Source of the DNA: an uncultured Collinsella sp.
Lineage (GTDB): Bacteria > Actinomycetota > Coriobacteriia > Coriobacteriales > Coriobacteriaceae
DNA: 23,882 bases
NCBI GenBank assembly: GCA_900545665.1
Contig: UQZU01000030.1
Span: 1-23,882, forward strand
Direction of reading: 5' to 3'
The notes under the pieces are model-generated. The model made no database searches. It was not told the origin of the DNA and saw nothing but the letters and a program-made list of their open reading frames with translations. Position 1 is the first letter of the stretch. Each line of letters starts with the position of its first letter. This document shows positions 1 to 6,194 of this stretch, one piece after another. Position numbers and translations under genes: made by a program.

Positions 1-49
1 ACGAGATGCAGCGTAGTCTCGTGGGCTCGGAGATGTGTATAAGAGACAG
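1..49 (+). other. Illumina Nextera adapter and i7 index (contamination)
   Basis: Positions 16-49 match the 34-base Nextera read-2 transposase adapter, ending in the mosaic-end sequence AGATGTGTATAAGAGACAG. Positions 1-7 (ACGAGAT) match the end of the P7 oligo. Positions 8-15 (GCAGCGTA) fit the i7 index slot; from memory this is the reverse complement of Nextera XT index N721. Genomic sequence therefore starts at about 50. Any coding or regulatory reading of bases 1-49 should be ignored. Confidence 0.97.
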
Positions 50-414
50 ACCTGGCACTGGTCGCCGAGGTCGCTCATAACATCACGGTTATGTACGCCG
101 GTCAGGTTATCGAGCAGGCGCCCACCAAGGAGCTGCTCACCAACCCGATTCACGAGTACACCCGCGGCCTTCTGGGTTCCGTCCTGTCCATCGAGAGCGG
201 TTCGGGCCGCCTGCACCAGGTGCCCGGCGCCGTTCCGAGCCCGCGCGATTTCCCCAAGGGCGATCGCTTCGCACCCCGCTCGAGCCATCCGCGCATTGGC
301 CTGGACACCCGTCCGGTCTTCAAGCGCGTGCCCGGCACCGAGCACTTCTATTCCGAGCTCCCCGATGAGGTGCTCAAGGCAAATGGTTTGACCCCTCACG
401 CGGAGGTGATGTAG
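50..414 (+). CDS. Peptide/nickel-family ABC transporter ATPase, C-terminal fragment (5' truncated by contig start)
   Basis: Only the end of the gene is present; the first whole codon is at 52. The visible protein starts just after the H-loop (LALVAEVAHNITVMYAGQ), which matches the end of the nucleotide-binding domain of OppD/DppD-type ATPases. A C-terminal extension of roughly 80 residues follows. In this family the extension normally carries a GCxFxxRC Cys motif. Here the equivalent stretch reads GDRFAPRSSHP, so Asp and Ser replace the cysteines. The missing upstream part should hold Walker A, signature and Walker B, and before that the permeases and binding protein. The gene ends with TAG at 412-414, directly before the ATG of the partner ATPase. 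Given the nan-type genes downstream, a SatABCD-like sialic-acid importer is the best guess, but substrate cannot be read from an ATPase. Confidence 0.85.
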
Positions 415-1242
415 ATGAGCGAGACCGCAGTCAACGGCGTCGAGCCGATCATCTTCCTTGATGACGTCCACGTCACCTTTAGGACCCGTACCGGCTCGAT
501 TCTGCACCCCAACCTGGTTCACGCCGTCCAGGGTGTAACGATTAAGCTCATGCCCGGACAGACCATCGGCATCGTCGGCGAGTCCGGTTGCGGAAAGTCC
601 ACCACCGCTAACGTCATGTGCGGCCTGCAGGCCCCCACGAGCGGCAAGGTCTACTTTAAGGGCAAGGACGTTACCAAGCGTACCGCCGAGGACCGTCGCC
701 ACATGGGCCGCGTCATCTCGGTCGTGTTCCAGAACCCGGCCACGGCGCTCAACCCCCGCATGGTCGTTCGCGAGCAACTGCTCGACCCCATGCGCGTCCA
801 CAACCTGGGTACCGAGGCCGAGCAGGAGAAGCGCGTCAAGGAGCTCTTGGAGCTCACCGGTCTGCCCAGCTCCGCCGCCGAGGTTCTTCCCGGCCAGCTT
901 TCGGGCGGCCAGCGCCAGCGCGTCGCAATTGCCCGTGCCCTTTCGCTGAACCCCGATGCCATCATCGCCGACGAGCCCACCTCGGCTCTGGACGTTTCGG
1001 TCCGCGCGCAGATTCTGAACCTGCTGACCGACCTTAAGAAGGAGCTCGGCCTGGCCATGGTGTTCATCAGCCATGACATCCAGACGGTCCGCTATATCTC
1101 TGACGACATCATCGTTATGAATGGCGGCAAGATCGTCGAGCAGGGCGAGGCCAAGCAGGTCTTCCAGCACCCTCAGGACCCCTACACCAAGATGCTGCTC
1201 GGCGCTGCGCCGTCGCTGCTGCATCCCAAGCTCGGCGAGTAG
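415..1242 (+). CDS. Peptide/nickel-family ABC transporter ATPase (OppF/DppF-like, possible sialic-acid importer subunit)
   Basis: This 275-residue cytoplasmic ATPase would energise an ABC importer together with the truncated ATPase upstream. Visible motifs are Walker A GESGCGKST (55-63), Q-loop Gln106, signature LSGGQ (162-166), Walker B IIADEP (183-188) and H-loop His220. The start codon abuts the previous stop. It is preceded by GGAGGTGAT (402-410), an essentially perfect Shine-Dalgarno lying inside the end of the upstream gene, so the two are translationally coupled. The protein stops soon after the DPYTKMLLGAAPSLLHP segment. It lacks the roughly 50-residue Cys-containing tail that the OppD and OppF of this same window carry. 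Its position before esterase, aldolase, ROK kinase and nanE genes suggests sialic acid or another acetylated amino sugar as cargo; this is inference from context. Confidence 0.9.
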   Translation: MSETAVNGVEPIIFLDDVHVTFRTRTGSILHPNLVHAVQGVTIKLMPGQTIGIVGESGCGKSTTANVMCGLQAPTSGKVYFKGKDVTKRTAEDRRHMGRVISVVFQNPATALNPRMVVREQLLDPMRVHNLGTEAEQEKRVKELLELTGLPSSAAEVLPGQLSGGQRQRVAIARALSLNPDAIIADEPTSALDVSVRAQILNLLTDLKKELGLAMVFISHDIQTVRYISDDIIVMNGGKIVEQGEAKQVFQHPQDPYTKMLLGAAPSLLHPKLGE

Positions 1243-1258
1243 CCTCGCTTTCCCTCCC

Positions 1259-1286
1259 GTGCGCCCGGTTCCCTTGCCGGGCGCAC
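1259..1286 (+). terminator. Strong GC stem-loop after the ABC ATPase gene
   Basis: A perfect 10-bp inverted repeat (arms 1259-1268 and 1277-1286, 8-nt loop) lies 17 bases after the ATPase stop. No clear T-run follows, so it is either a weak terminator or an intercistronic stem that stabilises the upstream transcript. The next gene starts 37 bases later without an obvious promoter, so some read-through is likely. Confidence 0.55.
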
Positions 1287-1322
1287 CTCCGTTGCGATTT
1301 CGAAAGGCTGGGTTCACGAGCC

Positions 1323-2300
1323 ATGCCAAGTGCTCAGGAGCTACAACAGCAATTTGGTGAATATAGAGGCGCTATGCCCCGTCCATCGGATTTCGATCTC
1401 TTTTGGAAGGACCGCATGGCCGAGGCCGACGCTGTCGAGCTCGACTACGAGATTGAGGCGGCTTCGGTTGCGGATTCCGCGACCTGCCAGTTTTTCGACC
1501 TCTGGTATACCGGCATGTGCGGCGCCCGCCTGCATGCCAAGCATCTCAAGCCGGTTTCGGACGAGTCCGTGCCGCTGGTGCTACAGTTCCACGGCTATCC
1601 GGGTGCGAGCCGCAGCTGGTTTGAGCAGGCGTCGTTTGCGGGCATGGGCATGGCGCTCATTGCTCTCGATTGTCCTGGCCAAGGAGGCCCCTCCGAGGAC
1701 ATTGGTGGATTTGAGGGCACGACGGTCGCGGGCCATATCGTCGCCGGTATCGACGGCGACCCGGCCAACCTCTACTATGTCCGCCTACATCAGGATATCC
1801 GCATTCTGTGCCGTATCGTTCGCGAGCTCGAGGGCATCGATCTTACCCGCGTGTATGTGAACGGCGCATCGCAGGGCGGCGGTTTGGGCATTGCGACCTG
1901 CGCGCTTAACAGCGAGCTTATCAATCGCGCCGCCATCCTCTATCCCTTCCTGTCGGATTTCCGCCTGGTTTGGGATCTGGACGCCGACGATATTGCCTAC
2001 GAGGGCCTGCGCTATTGGTCGCGCTGGTTTGACGAGGACTCGACTTGTATTGACGAAGCCTATGCCAAGCTGGCGTACTTCGATTCCAAGAATTTTGCCC
2101 CTATGGTCAAGTGCCCCGTTCTGTTTGGCACGGGCACAGCCGATATCGTCTGTCCGCCGGCGACGCAGTTTGCGGTGTACAACAACCTGTCCTGCGACAA
2201 GCGTCATGAGTTCTTTGAGGGCTTTGGCCACGAGGAGATTCAGGACTTTGATGATTTGATCATTCCGTTTTTCTGTGAGGGAGGGGAGGCTCATGTCTAA
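1323..2300 (+). CDS. CE7-type acetyl esterase (acetylxylan esterase / cephalosporin-C deacetylase family)
   Basis: The 325-residue protein is an alpha/beta hydrolase of the AXE1 family (carbohydrate esterase family 7), which removes O-acetyl groups from sugars and other small substrates. The family's N-terminal signature is visible as YRGAMPRPSDFDLFW (14-28). The oxyanion region is HGYPGASRSW (90-99), and the nucleophile elbow is GASQGGG with Ser183. Asp274 (GTADIVCPP) and His303 (FGHEE) complete the catalytic triad. No signal peptide is seen, so it should be cytoplasmic and act on imported sugars. Its place between a transporter and the aldolase/kinase/epimerase genes suggests O-acetylated sialic acids or amino sugars as substrate, but this is inferred. 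The Shine-Dalgarno is poor: AAAGG at 1303-1307 lies about 15 bases upstream of the ATG. The stop overlaps the start of the next gene by 8 bases. Confidence 0.9.
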   Translation: MPSAQELQQQFGEYRGAMPRPSDFDLFWKDRMAEADAVELDYEIEAASVADSATCQFFDLWYTGMCGARLHAKHLKPVSDESVPLVLQFHGYPGASRSWFEQASFAGMGMALIALDCPGQGGPSEDIGGFEGTTVAGHIVAGIDGDPANLYYVRLHQDIRILCRIVRELEGIDLTRVYVNGASQGGGLGIATCALNSELINRAAILYPFLSDFRLVWDLDADDIAYEGLRYWSRWFDEDSTCIDEAYAKLAYFDSKNFAPMVKCPVLFGTGTADIVCPPATQFAVYNNLSCDKRHEFFEGFGHEEIQDFDDLIIPFFCEGGEAHV

Positions 2301-3144
2301 GTGCGAGAGCAATATCGATGAGCTGATAGCCCCCGGGCTCGTGGGAATTCCTGGAACGGTTTCGTCAAGGCTCGCAGAATATCGGGACTGGCACGGTGAT
2401 GTCCAAGCAGATGTTTCTGATTTAGAGACATGCGCTTCGAATCTTGAGATTCAAGGCCTGGCCATTACGGCGATTGACTTTGTTAACCCCTGCGCCCGTT
2501 ACTCGGAGGTTTCCTTTGAGCTCGGTGACCATGCGGTCCACGCTCGTTTGATTGAGCCTGTTGGTCGTGCCCGAGTATCTGAGCGCGTGCCGCTGTGCCT
2601 GATGTTCCACGACATCGATCGGCCTGTGCGCGGCTGGCATCACATGACGAGATTTGCCGCCATGGGATATGCCGTGCTTGCACTGGACGACGGTGTTGCT
2701 GGTACGGACGACCTGCAGCGGGGGATTGCTTCGCCCGCTTTTGTCGAGCGCGTCCGTTGGGGCTGCGCGTTGGCGAAGGTCGCGCGCAATCTTGACGGCG
2801 TAGACTCCGATCGCATTTTTGCGTGGGGCGAGGGCCTTGGCGGCGGCGTCGCGCTGGCGGTTTCCGCTCTGGACGAGCGGGGCCTTGCCTGCACGGCGGT
2901 TGCCAATCCAATCCCCGGTGGCCTTGAGGCTCTGTCGTCTCGGGTGCGCGGATCGGTGCTCATGGGCACATCGCTCATGGATGCCGTGAGCGATCCCAAG
3001 GGCCAGTTCGCCGTATTCAACGGTCTTGAGTGTGACCGGAGGCATATCATCTATGCCAAATACGCTCACGAGCGCATCAATGCGTTCGAAAACGAAGTCG
3101 TCGACTTCTTTAACCAAACGTTCTACCCGTGTTTTTTGGCCTAG
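2293..3144 (+). CDS. Catalytically degenerate paralogue of the CE7 esterase (predicted pseudoenzyme)
   Basis: This 283-residue protein aligns by eye with the preceding esterase. LCLMFH (101-106) plus AAMGYAVLALD (122-132) match LVLQFH plus AGMGMALIALD. GQFAVFNGLECDRRHIIY (237-254) matches TQFAVYNNLSCDKRHEFF, and YAHERI (257-262) matches FGHEEI. At the nucleophile elbow it reads GEGLGGG instead of GASQGGG, so the catalytic Ser is Gly181 (GGC, 2833-2835). The Asp (230) and His (259) positions are kept. About 40 to 50 residues between the elbow and the Asp loop, present in the active copy, are missing. The usual PRPSDFDLFW N-terminal signature is also lost. The ATG at 2293 is preferred because GAGGGGAGG (2281-2289) precedes it and it overlaps the upstream stop, implying coupled translation; an in-frame GTG at 2275 is less likely. 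The reading frame is intact, so it is probably expressed. A structural partner or binding role is a guess. Confidence 0.8.
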   Translation: MSKCESNIDELIAPGLVGIPGTVSSRLAEYRDWHGDVQADVSDLETCASNLEIQGLAITAIDFVNPCARYSEVSFELGDHAVHARLIEPVGRARVSERVPLCLMFHDIDRPVRGWHHMTRFAAMGYAVLALDDGVAGTDDLQRGIASPAFVERVRWGCALAKVARNLDGVDSDRIFAWGEGLGGGVALAVSALDERGLACTAVANPIPGGLEALSSRVRGSVLMGTSLMDAVSDPKGQFAVFNGLECDRRHIIYAKYAHERINAFENEVVDFFNQTFYPCFLA

Positions 3145-3170
3145 ACGGCCTGGACACTGCCAACAAGAGT

Positions 3171-3189
3171 GGGTGGCATAGGGCCGCCC
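3171..3189 (+). promoter_or_regulatory. Small stem-loop in the leader of the aldolase gene
   Basis: GGGTGGC (3171-3177) can pair with GCCGCCC (3183-3189) around a 5-nt loop, with one G-T pair. It lies in the 68-base gap before the aldolase, 12 bases upstream of its AAGGAG ribosome-binding site. It could influence translation or processing; no function can be assigned. Confidence 0.3.
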
Positions 3190-3212
3190 GCCAGACAACT
3201 AAGGAGATTCTT

Positions 3213-4133
3213 GTGGCAACTCAGAAATTCACCGGCGTTATCCCTCCCGTCGTTGTTCCCGATACCGAAGACCACCAGCTTGATGTTGCCTCCTTTGAGC
3301 GCAGCATCAACCGCATGATCGATGCCGGCGTCGATGGCCTGTTCTTCCTGGGCTCCTCGGGCGAGGTCGTCTTCTCCACCGACGAGCGCCGTCGCCAGAT
3401 TGTCGCCGAGGCCGTGCGCATCGTCGACCACCGCGTTCCCGTTCTGGTCGGCATCATCGATACCGAGACCGAGCGCATGATCGAGCATGGTAAGGTCGCT
3501 CAGGAGCTGGGCGCCGATGCGCTTGTCGCCACCTGCCCGTTCTATGCCCTGCAGGGCATGACCGAGGTCGAGGAGCACTTCCGCATCCTGCACGAGGAGC
3601 TCGACCTGCCCATCTTCGCCTACGACATCCCCGTGTGCGTCCACACCAAGCTCCCCTGGAAGCTCCTTGCCAAGCTCGGCGCCGAGGGCGTCCTGGCCGG
3701 CGTCAAGGATTCCTCGGGTGATGACATCTCGTTCCGCTACCTCGTTCAGGAGAACGAGAAGAACGGCCACCCGATGAGCATCCTCACCGGTCACGAGGTC
3801 GTCGTTGACGGTGCCTACCTCGGTGGCGCCGACGGTTCCGTCCCGGGTCTCGCCAACGTTGAGCCCGAGGGCTACGTGCGTCAGTGGAAGGCCGCTCAGG
3901 CCGGCGACTGGGCTACCGTCAAGGCCGAGCAGGATCGCCTCAATGAGATTTCGCACATCTGGGATGTCACCTCGGGCGTTCAGGGCTATGCCGGTGGCGT
4001 CGGCGCCTTCAAGACCGCTATGAACCTCATGGGTATCTTCGACAGCCCGACCATGCCGCGCCCGGTGAAGGCCATGACCGGCGAGAACGTCGAGGCGATT
4101 AAGAAGGTCCTCCAGGACAACGGTCTCCTGTAA
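3213..4133 (+). CDS. nanA: DHDPS/N-acetylneuraminate lyase family class I aldolase (probable NanA-type)
   Basis: The 306-residue cytoplasmic TIM-barrel aldolase has the family hallmarks. These are GSSGE (47-51), which binds the pyruvate carboxylate, the catalytic Tyr137 in YDIP, and the Schiff-base Lys165 in AGVKDSSGD. The start is GTG at 3213, six bases after AAGGAG (3201-3206); longer readings toward 3129 have no ribosome-binding site and overlap the previous gene. With a ROK kinase and NanE immediately downstream, the natural role is cleavage of N-acetylneuraminate into ManNAc and pyruvate. The match to classical NanA is not complete. Where E. coli NanA has Gly-Tyr-Asp-Glu (189-192, sugar-tail contacts, from memory), this protein has GHEV (193-196). 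It may be a divergent sialate lyase or act on a related 2-keto-3-deoxy acid. Confidence 0.72.
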   Translation: MATQKFTGVIPPVVVPDTEDHQLDVASFERSINRMIDAGVDGLFFLGSSGEVVFSTDERRRQIVAEAVRIVDHRVPVLVGIIDTETERMIEHGKVAQELGADALVATCPFYALQGMTEVEEHFRILHEELDLPIFAYDIPVCVHTKLPWKLLAKLGAEGVLAGVKDSSGDDISFRYLVQENEKNGHPMSILTGHEVVVDGAYLGGADGSVPGLANVEPEGYVRQWKAAQAGDWATVKAEQDRLNEISHIWDVTSGVQGYAGGVGAFKTAMNLMGIFDSPTMPRPVKAMTGENVEAIKKVLQDNGLL

Positions 4134-4154
4134 AGCTTCCCCAGTCACCCGATC

Positions 4155-4214
4155 TTGGGGCTCAAGTGGTCGGGCGTGACCCATTAGGTCAACGCCCGAC
4201 CACTTTCACCCCAA
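4155..4214 (+). terminator. Long stem-loop after the aldolase gene (terminator or intercistronic stem)
   Basis: Arms 4164-4177 and 4192-4205 are a perfect 14-bp inverted repeat. After three mismatches the pairing resumes for 6 bp (4155-4160 with 4209-4214), giving 20 pairs over 23 positions. The loop contains a small GACC/GGTC repeat. Only TTT follows the inner stem. A partial terminator that lowers expression of the kinase gene downstream is plausible. Confidence 0.65.
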
Positions 4215-4303
4215 CCTCGGGCACCTGGGAAACCTTTACCGTGCGGCGGGGTTAATTCCGACCGCATTTCCTGTAGTTGTTTTTATCTCCTAAGGAGAAC
4301 GAC

Positions 4304-5269
4304 ATGGAGAACAAGTACGTCTGCTCTGTCGATATCGGCGGAACTAAGATCGCGACCGCCATTATGGAGTACCCGGCTGACGGCAGCGTGCCCCATCCCG
4401 TTTTTGAGGCCGAGGTTCCTACCGAGGCCCAGGAGGGCGGCGAGGCCGTCTTCCAGCGTATCGAGGCGTCCATCAAGGCCGCTCTTGAGGCGAATCACGA
4501 TGTCGAGGTCCTCGGTGTCGGTATCGGTGCCGCAGGCGTCGTCGATCCCAAGACGGGCGCTATCGCGTATGCCAACGAGATCATGCCCGGCTGGTCCGGC
4601 GTTCAGTTGGGGCCGCGCCTGCGCGAGGACCTTGGTCTTCCCGTTGCCGTTGTGGGCGACGTGCAGGCTCATGCTCTGGGCGAGGCCCACTGGGGCGTCG
4701 GCAAGGGCAAGTTCTCCGTCTTGTGTCTGGGCATCGGTACGGGCATCGGCGGCGCATATGTCGAGAACGGCCGCGTGATGCAGGGCTTCCATGGTGCTGC
4801 CGGCCATATGGGCCACATCGAGTGCTCGGCTGCCGCCGGCATTCCCTGCGCCTGCGGGCGTTCCGGTCATCTTGAGTCGGTTGCTTCGGGCACTTCCATT
4901 GGTCGTATGTACGATGAGCGCTTCGGTCGCGTCGACCCCAGCCGTCCTTCGGTCGGTCGCGACGTGAACGACCTGTGCCGTGCGGGCGACGCAAAGGCGA
5001 CCGAGGTCATCCATGACGCCGGCTTTGCGCTGGGTGCCAGCTTGGGCTCGCTCGCTAACATTCTGGACCCTGAGGTCATCGTGCTTTCGGGCGGCGTGAT
5101 TCACCAAGGTCCCGATTGGCGTTCGCAGACGTGGAAGGATTCGGTGCACGAGGGCTATGCCAGCCAGGCGCTCGATCCGCTTCAGGACACGCCGATCCTC
5201 ATCGGTTCTCTGGAGGGCGACGCGCCGCTTATCGGTGCCGCCGAACACCTTCTTGCGTCGTTGAAGTAA
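4304..5269 (+). CDS. nanK: ROK-family sugar kinase, probable N-acetylmannosamine kinase
   Basis: The 321-residue protein is a ROK (repressor, ORF, kinase) family enzyme without the N-terminal winged-helix domain, so it is a kinase rather than a regulator. Visible are the phosphate-binding motif DIGGTK (10-15), the GVGIGAAGVVD segment (71-81), the catalytic Asp119 in GDVQAHALGE, and GIGTGIGG (143-150). The ROK zinc site is represented by His171 and CACGRSGHLE (182-191), where His189 replaces the usual third Cys. The ATG at 4304 follows TAAGGAG (4291-4297); the upstream ATG at 4277 lacks a good site. Between a NanA-type aldolase and NanE, the expected reaction is ATP-dependent phosphorylation of ManNAc to ManNAc-6-P. 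Glucose or GlcNAc kinase activity cannot be excluded from sequence alone. Confidence 0.82.
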   Translation: MENKYVCSVDIGGTKIATAIMEYPADGSVPHPVFEAEVPTEAQEGGEAVFQRIEASIKAALEANHDVEVLGVGIGAAGVVDPKTGAIAYANEIMPGWSGVQLGPRLREDLGLPVAVVGDVQAHALGEAHWGVGKGKFSVLCLGIGTGIGGAYVENGRVMQGFHGAAGHMGHIECSAAAGIPCACGRSGHLESVASGTSIGRMYDERFGRVDPSRPSVGRDVNDLCRAGDAKATEVIHDAGFALGASLGSLANILDPEVIVLSGGVIHQGPDWRSQTWKDSVHEGYASQALDPLQDTPILIGSLEGDAPLIGAAEHLLASLK

Positions 5270-5286
5270 ACATAACTACCAAGTGC

Positions 5287-5384
5287 GCCTTCTGAGGTGC
5301 CGCAGATTGACGTGAAAGAGGAGCGAAGCGTACTTCGGTACGCGAGCGACGGTTTGAACGTCAAGGTGCGGTGTCTCAGAAGGC
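5287..5384 (+). repeat. 98-nt intercistronic hairpin element between the ROK kinase and nanE
   Basis: The outer arms (5287-5296 and 5375-5384) pair perfectly over 10 bp. Pairing continues with two G-T pairs through 5304/5367, then after a 3-nt internal loop through TGACGT (5308-5313) and ACGTCA (5358-5363). The apex holds a separate 6-bp stem, GCGTAC/GTACGC (5328-5333 and 5338-5343), closed by a TTCG tetraloop. TGTTTT follows the element, and nanE starts 26 bases after its end. It could act as a terminator/attenuator or be a member of a dispersed palindromic repeat family. Confidence 0.7.
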
Positions 5385-5409
5385 TGTTTTGAGAAAGGTT
5401 GAGTCGAAC

Positions 5410-6096
5410 ATGACCGTCGATCCTTTGATTCAATCCCTGAAGGGCAAGCTCGTCGTGAGCGTTCAGGCGTATATGGGCGAGCCACTTCGTACGCCCGAGA
5501 CCATGGCTCAAATGTCTCGCGCTTGCGAGCTCGGCGGCGCCGCCGCCATTCGCTGCCAGGGCCTTGCCGACATTGCCGCCATTAAGGGCCGCTGCGAGGT
5601 CCCCGTCATCGGCTTGTGGAAGGATGGGCACGAGGGCGTCTACATCACGCCGACGCTGCGCCACGCTCGCGCCTGCGTTGCCGCCGGTGCCGATATCGTG
5701 GCAATTGATGCCACTGATCGCCCACGTCCCGATGGCAAGACCGTCGAGGACACCTTCCGTCCGCTGCATGAGGAGGGCGTGCTCCTGATGGCTGACTGTG
5801 CCACCATCGAGGATATTCGTCGTGCTGTCGACATGGGCTTCGACCTGGTGTCCACCACGCTTTCTCACGGTGTCGCCGCTATCGATTGCACCATGGCCGA
5901 CGGTCCCGATCTGCCGCTCCTGCGTCAGGCGACCGAGGAGTTTCCCGGCCTTCCCATCATCTGCGAGGGCCGCGTGCATACGCCCGAGGAGGCCCGCGCC
6001 GCGATTGATGCGGGCGCCTGGGCCGTTGTCGTCGGCACTGCCATTACGCACCCCACGAGTATTACAAGTTGGTTCAAGGCTGCGCTTGAGGCGTAA
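5410..6096 (+). CDS. nanE: N-acetylmannosamine-6-phosphate 2-epimerase
   Basis: NanE converts ManNAc-6-P to GlcNAc-6-P, the last step specific to sialic-acid catabolism before the common NagA/NagB route. The 228-residue TIM-barrel protein has the usual family length. It contains the catalytic Lys71 in GLWKDG, the motif DATDRPRPDGK (100-110), EGRVHTPEEAR (186-196) and the phosphate-binding VVVGTAITHP (207-216). The start at 5410 matches the family N-terminus (VDPLIQSLKGKLVVSVQ). AAAGG lies about 12 bases upstream. The longer reading from 5371 would run through the hairpin arm and is rejected. It is the last gene of the nan-type cluster and is followed by a terminator. This is the most secure identification in the cluster and supports the sialic-acid reading of its neighbours. 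Confidence 0.95.
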   Translation: MTVDPLIQSLKGKLVVSVQAYMGEPLRTPETMAQMSRACELGGAAAIRCQGLADIAAIKGRCEVPVIGLWKDGHEGVYITPTLRHARACVAAGADIVAIDATDRPRPDGKTVEDTFRPLHEEGVLLMADCATIEDIRRAVDMGFDLVSTTLSHGVAAIDCTMADGPDLPLLRQATEEFPGLPIICEGRVHTPEEARAAIDAGAWAVVVGTAITHPTSITSWFKAALEA

Positions 6097-6147
6097 GACA
6101 GGCCTCGTATCCGCTTGGGGCGGTATACTCAATAAAGGCAATTGATC

Positions 6148-6183
6148 GCGCGGGATCCGCTGGCCGGGTCCCGCGCTTGTTTT
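6148..6183 (+). terminator. Rho-independent terminator after nanE
   Basis: An 11-bp stem (6148-6158 with 6166-6176, one T-G pair) with a 7-nt loop is followed by TTGTTTT (6177-6183). It ends the nan-type cluster. The rapZ ribosome-binding site AGGAGG (6184-6189) starts directly after the T-run. Confidence 0.85.
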
Positions 6184-6194
6184 AGGAGGCACAC

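Noticed and set aside
1..391. Open frame starting in the adapter at 35
   Set aside because: The start lies in synthetic sequence and the frame is out of phase with the recognisable ABC ATPase tail.
2293..3144. Calling the second CE7 gene a pseudogene
   Set aside because: There is no stop or frameshift, it has a strong ribosome-binding site and start/stop overlap; loss of the serine alone fits a pseudoenzyme better.
6124..6129. TATACT as a -10 box for rapZ upstream of the nanE terminator
   Set aside because: No acceptable -35 at 16-18 bases; the hexamer may be chance.
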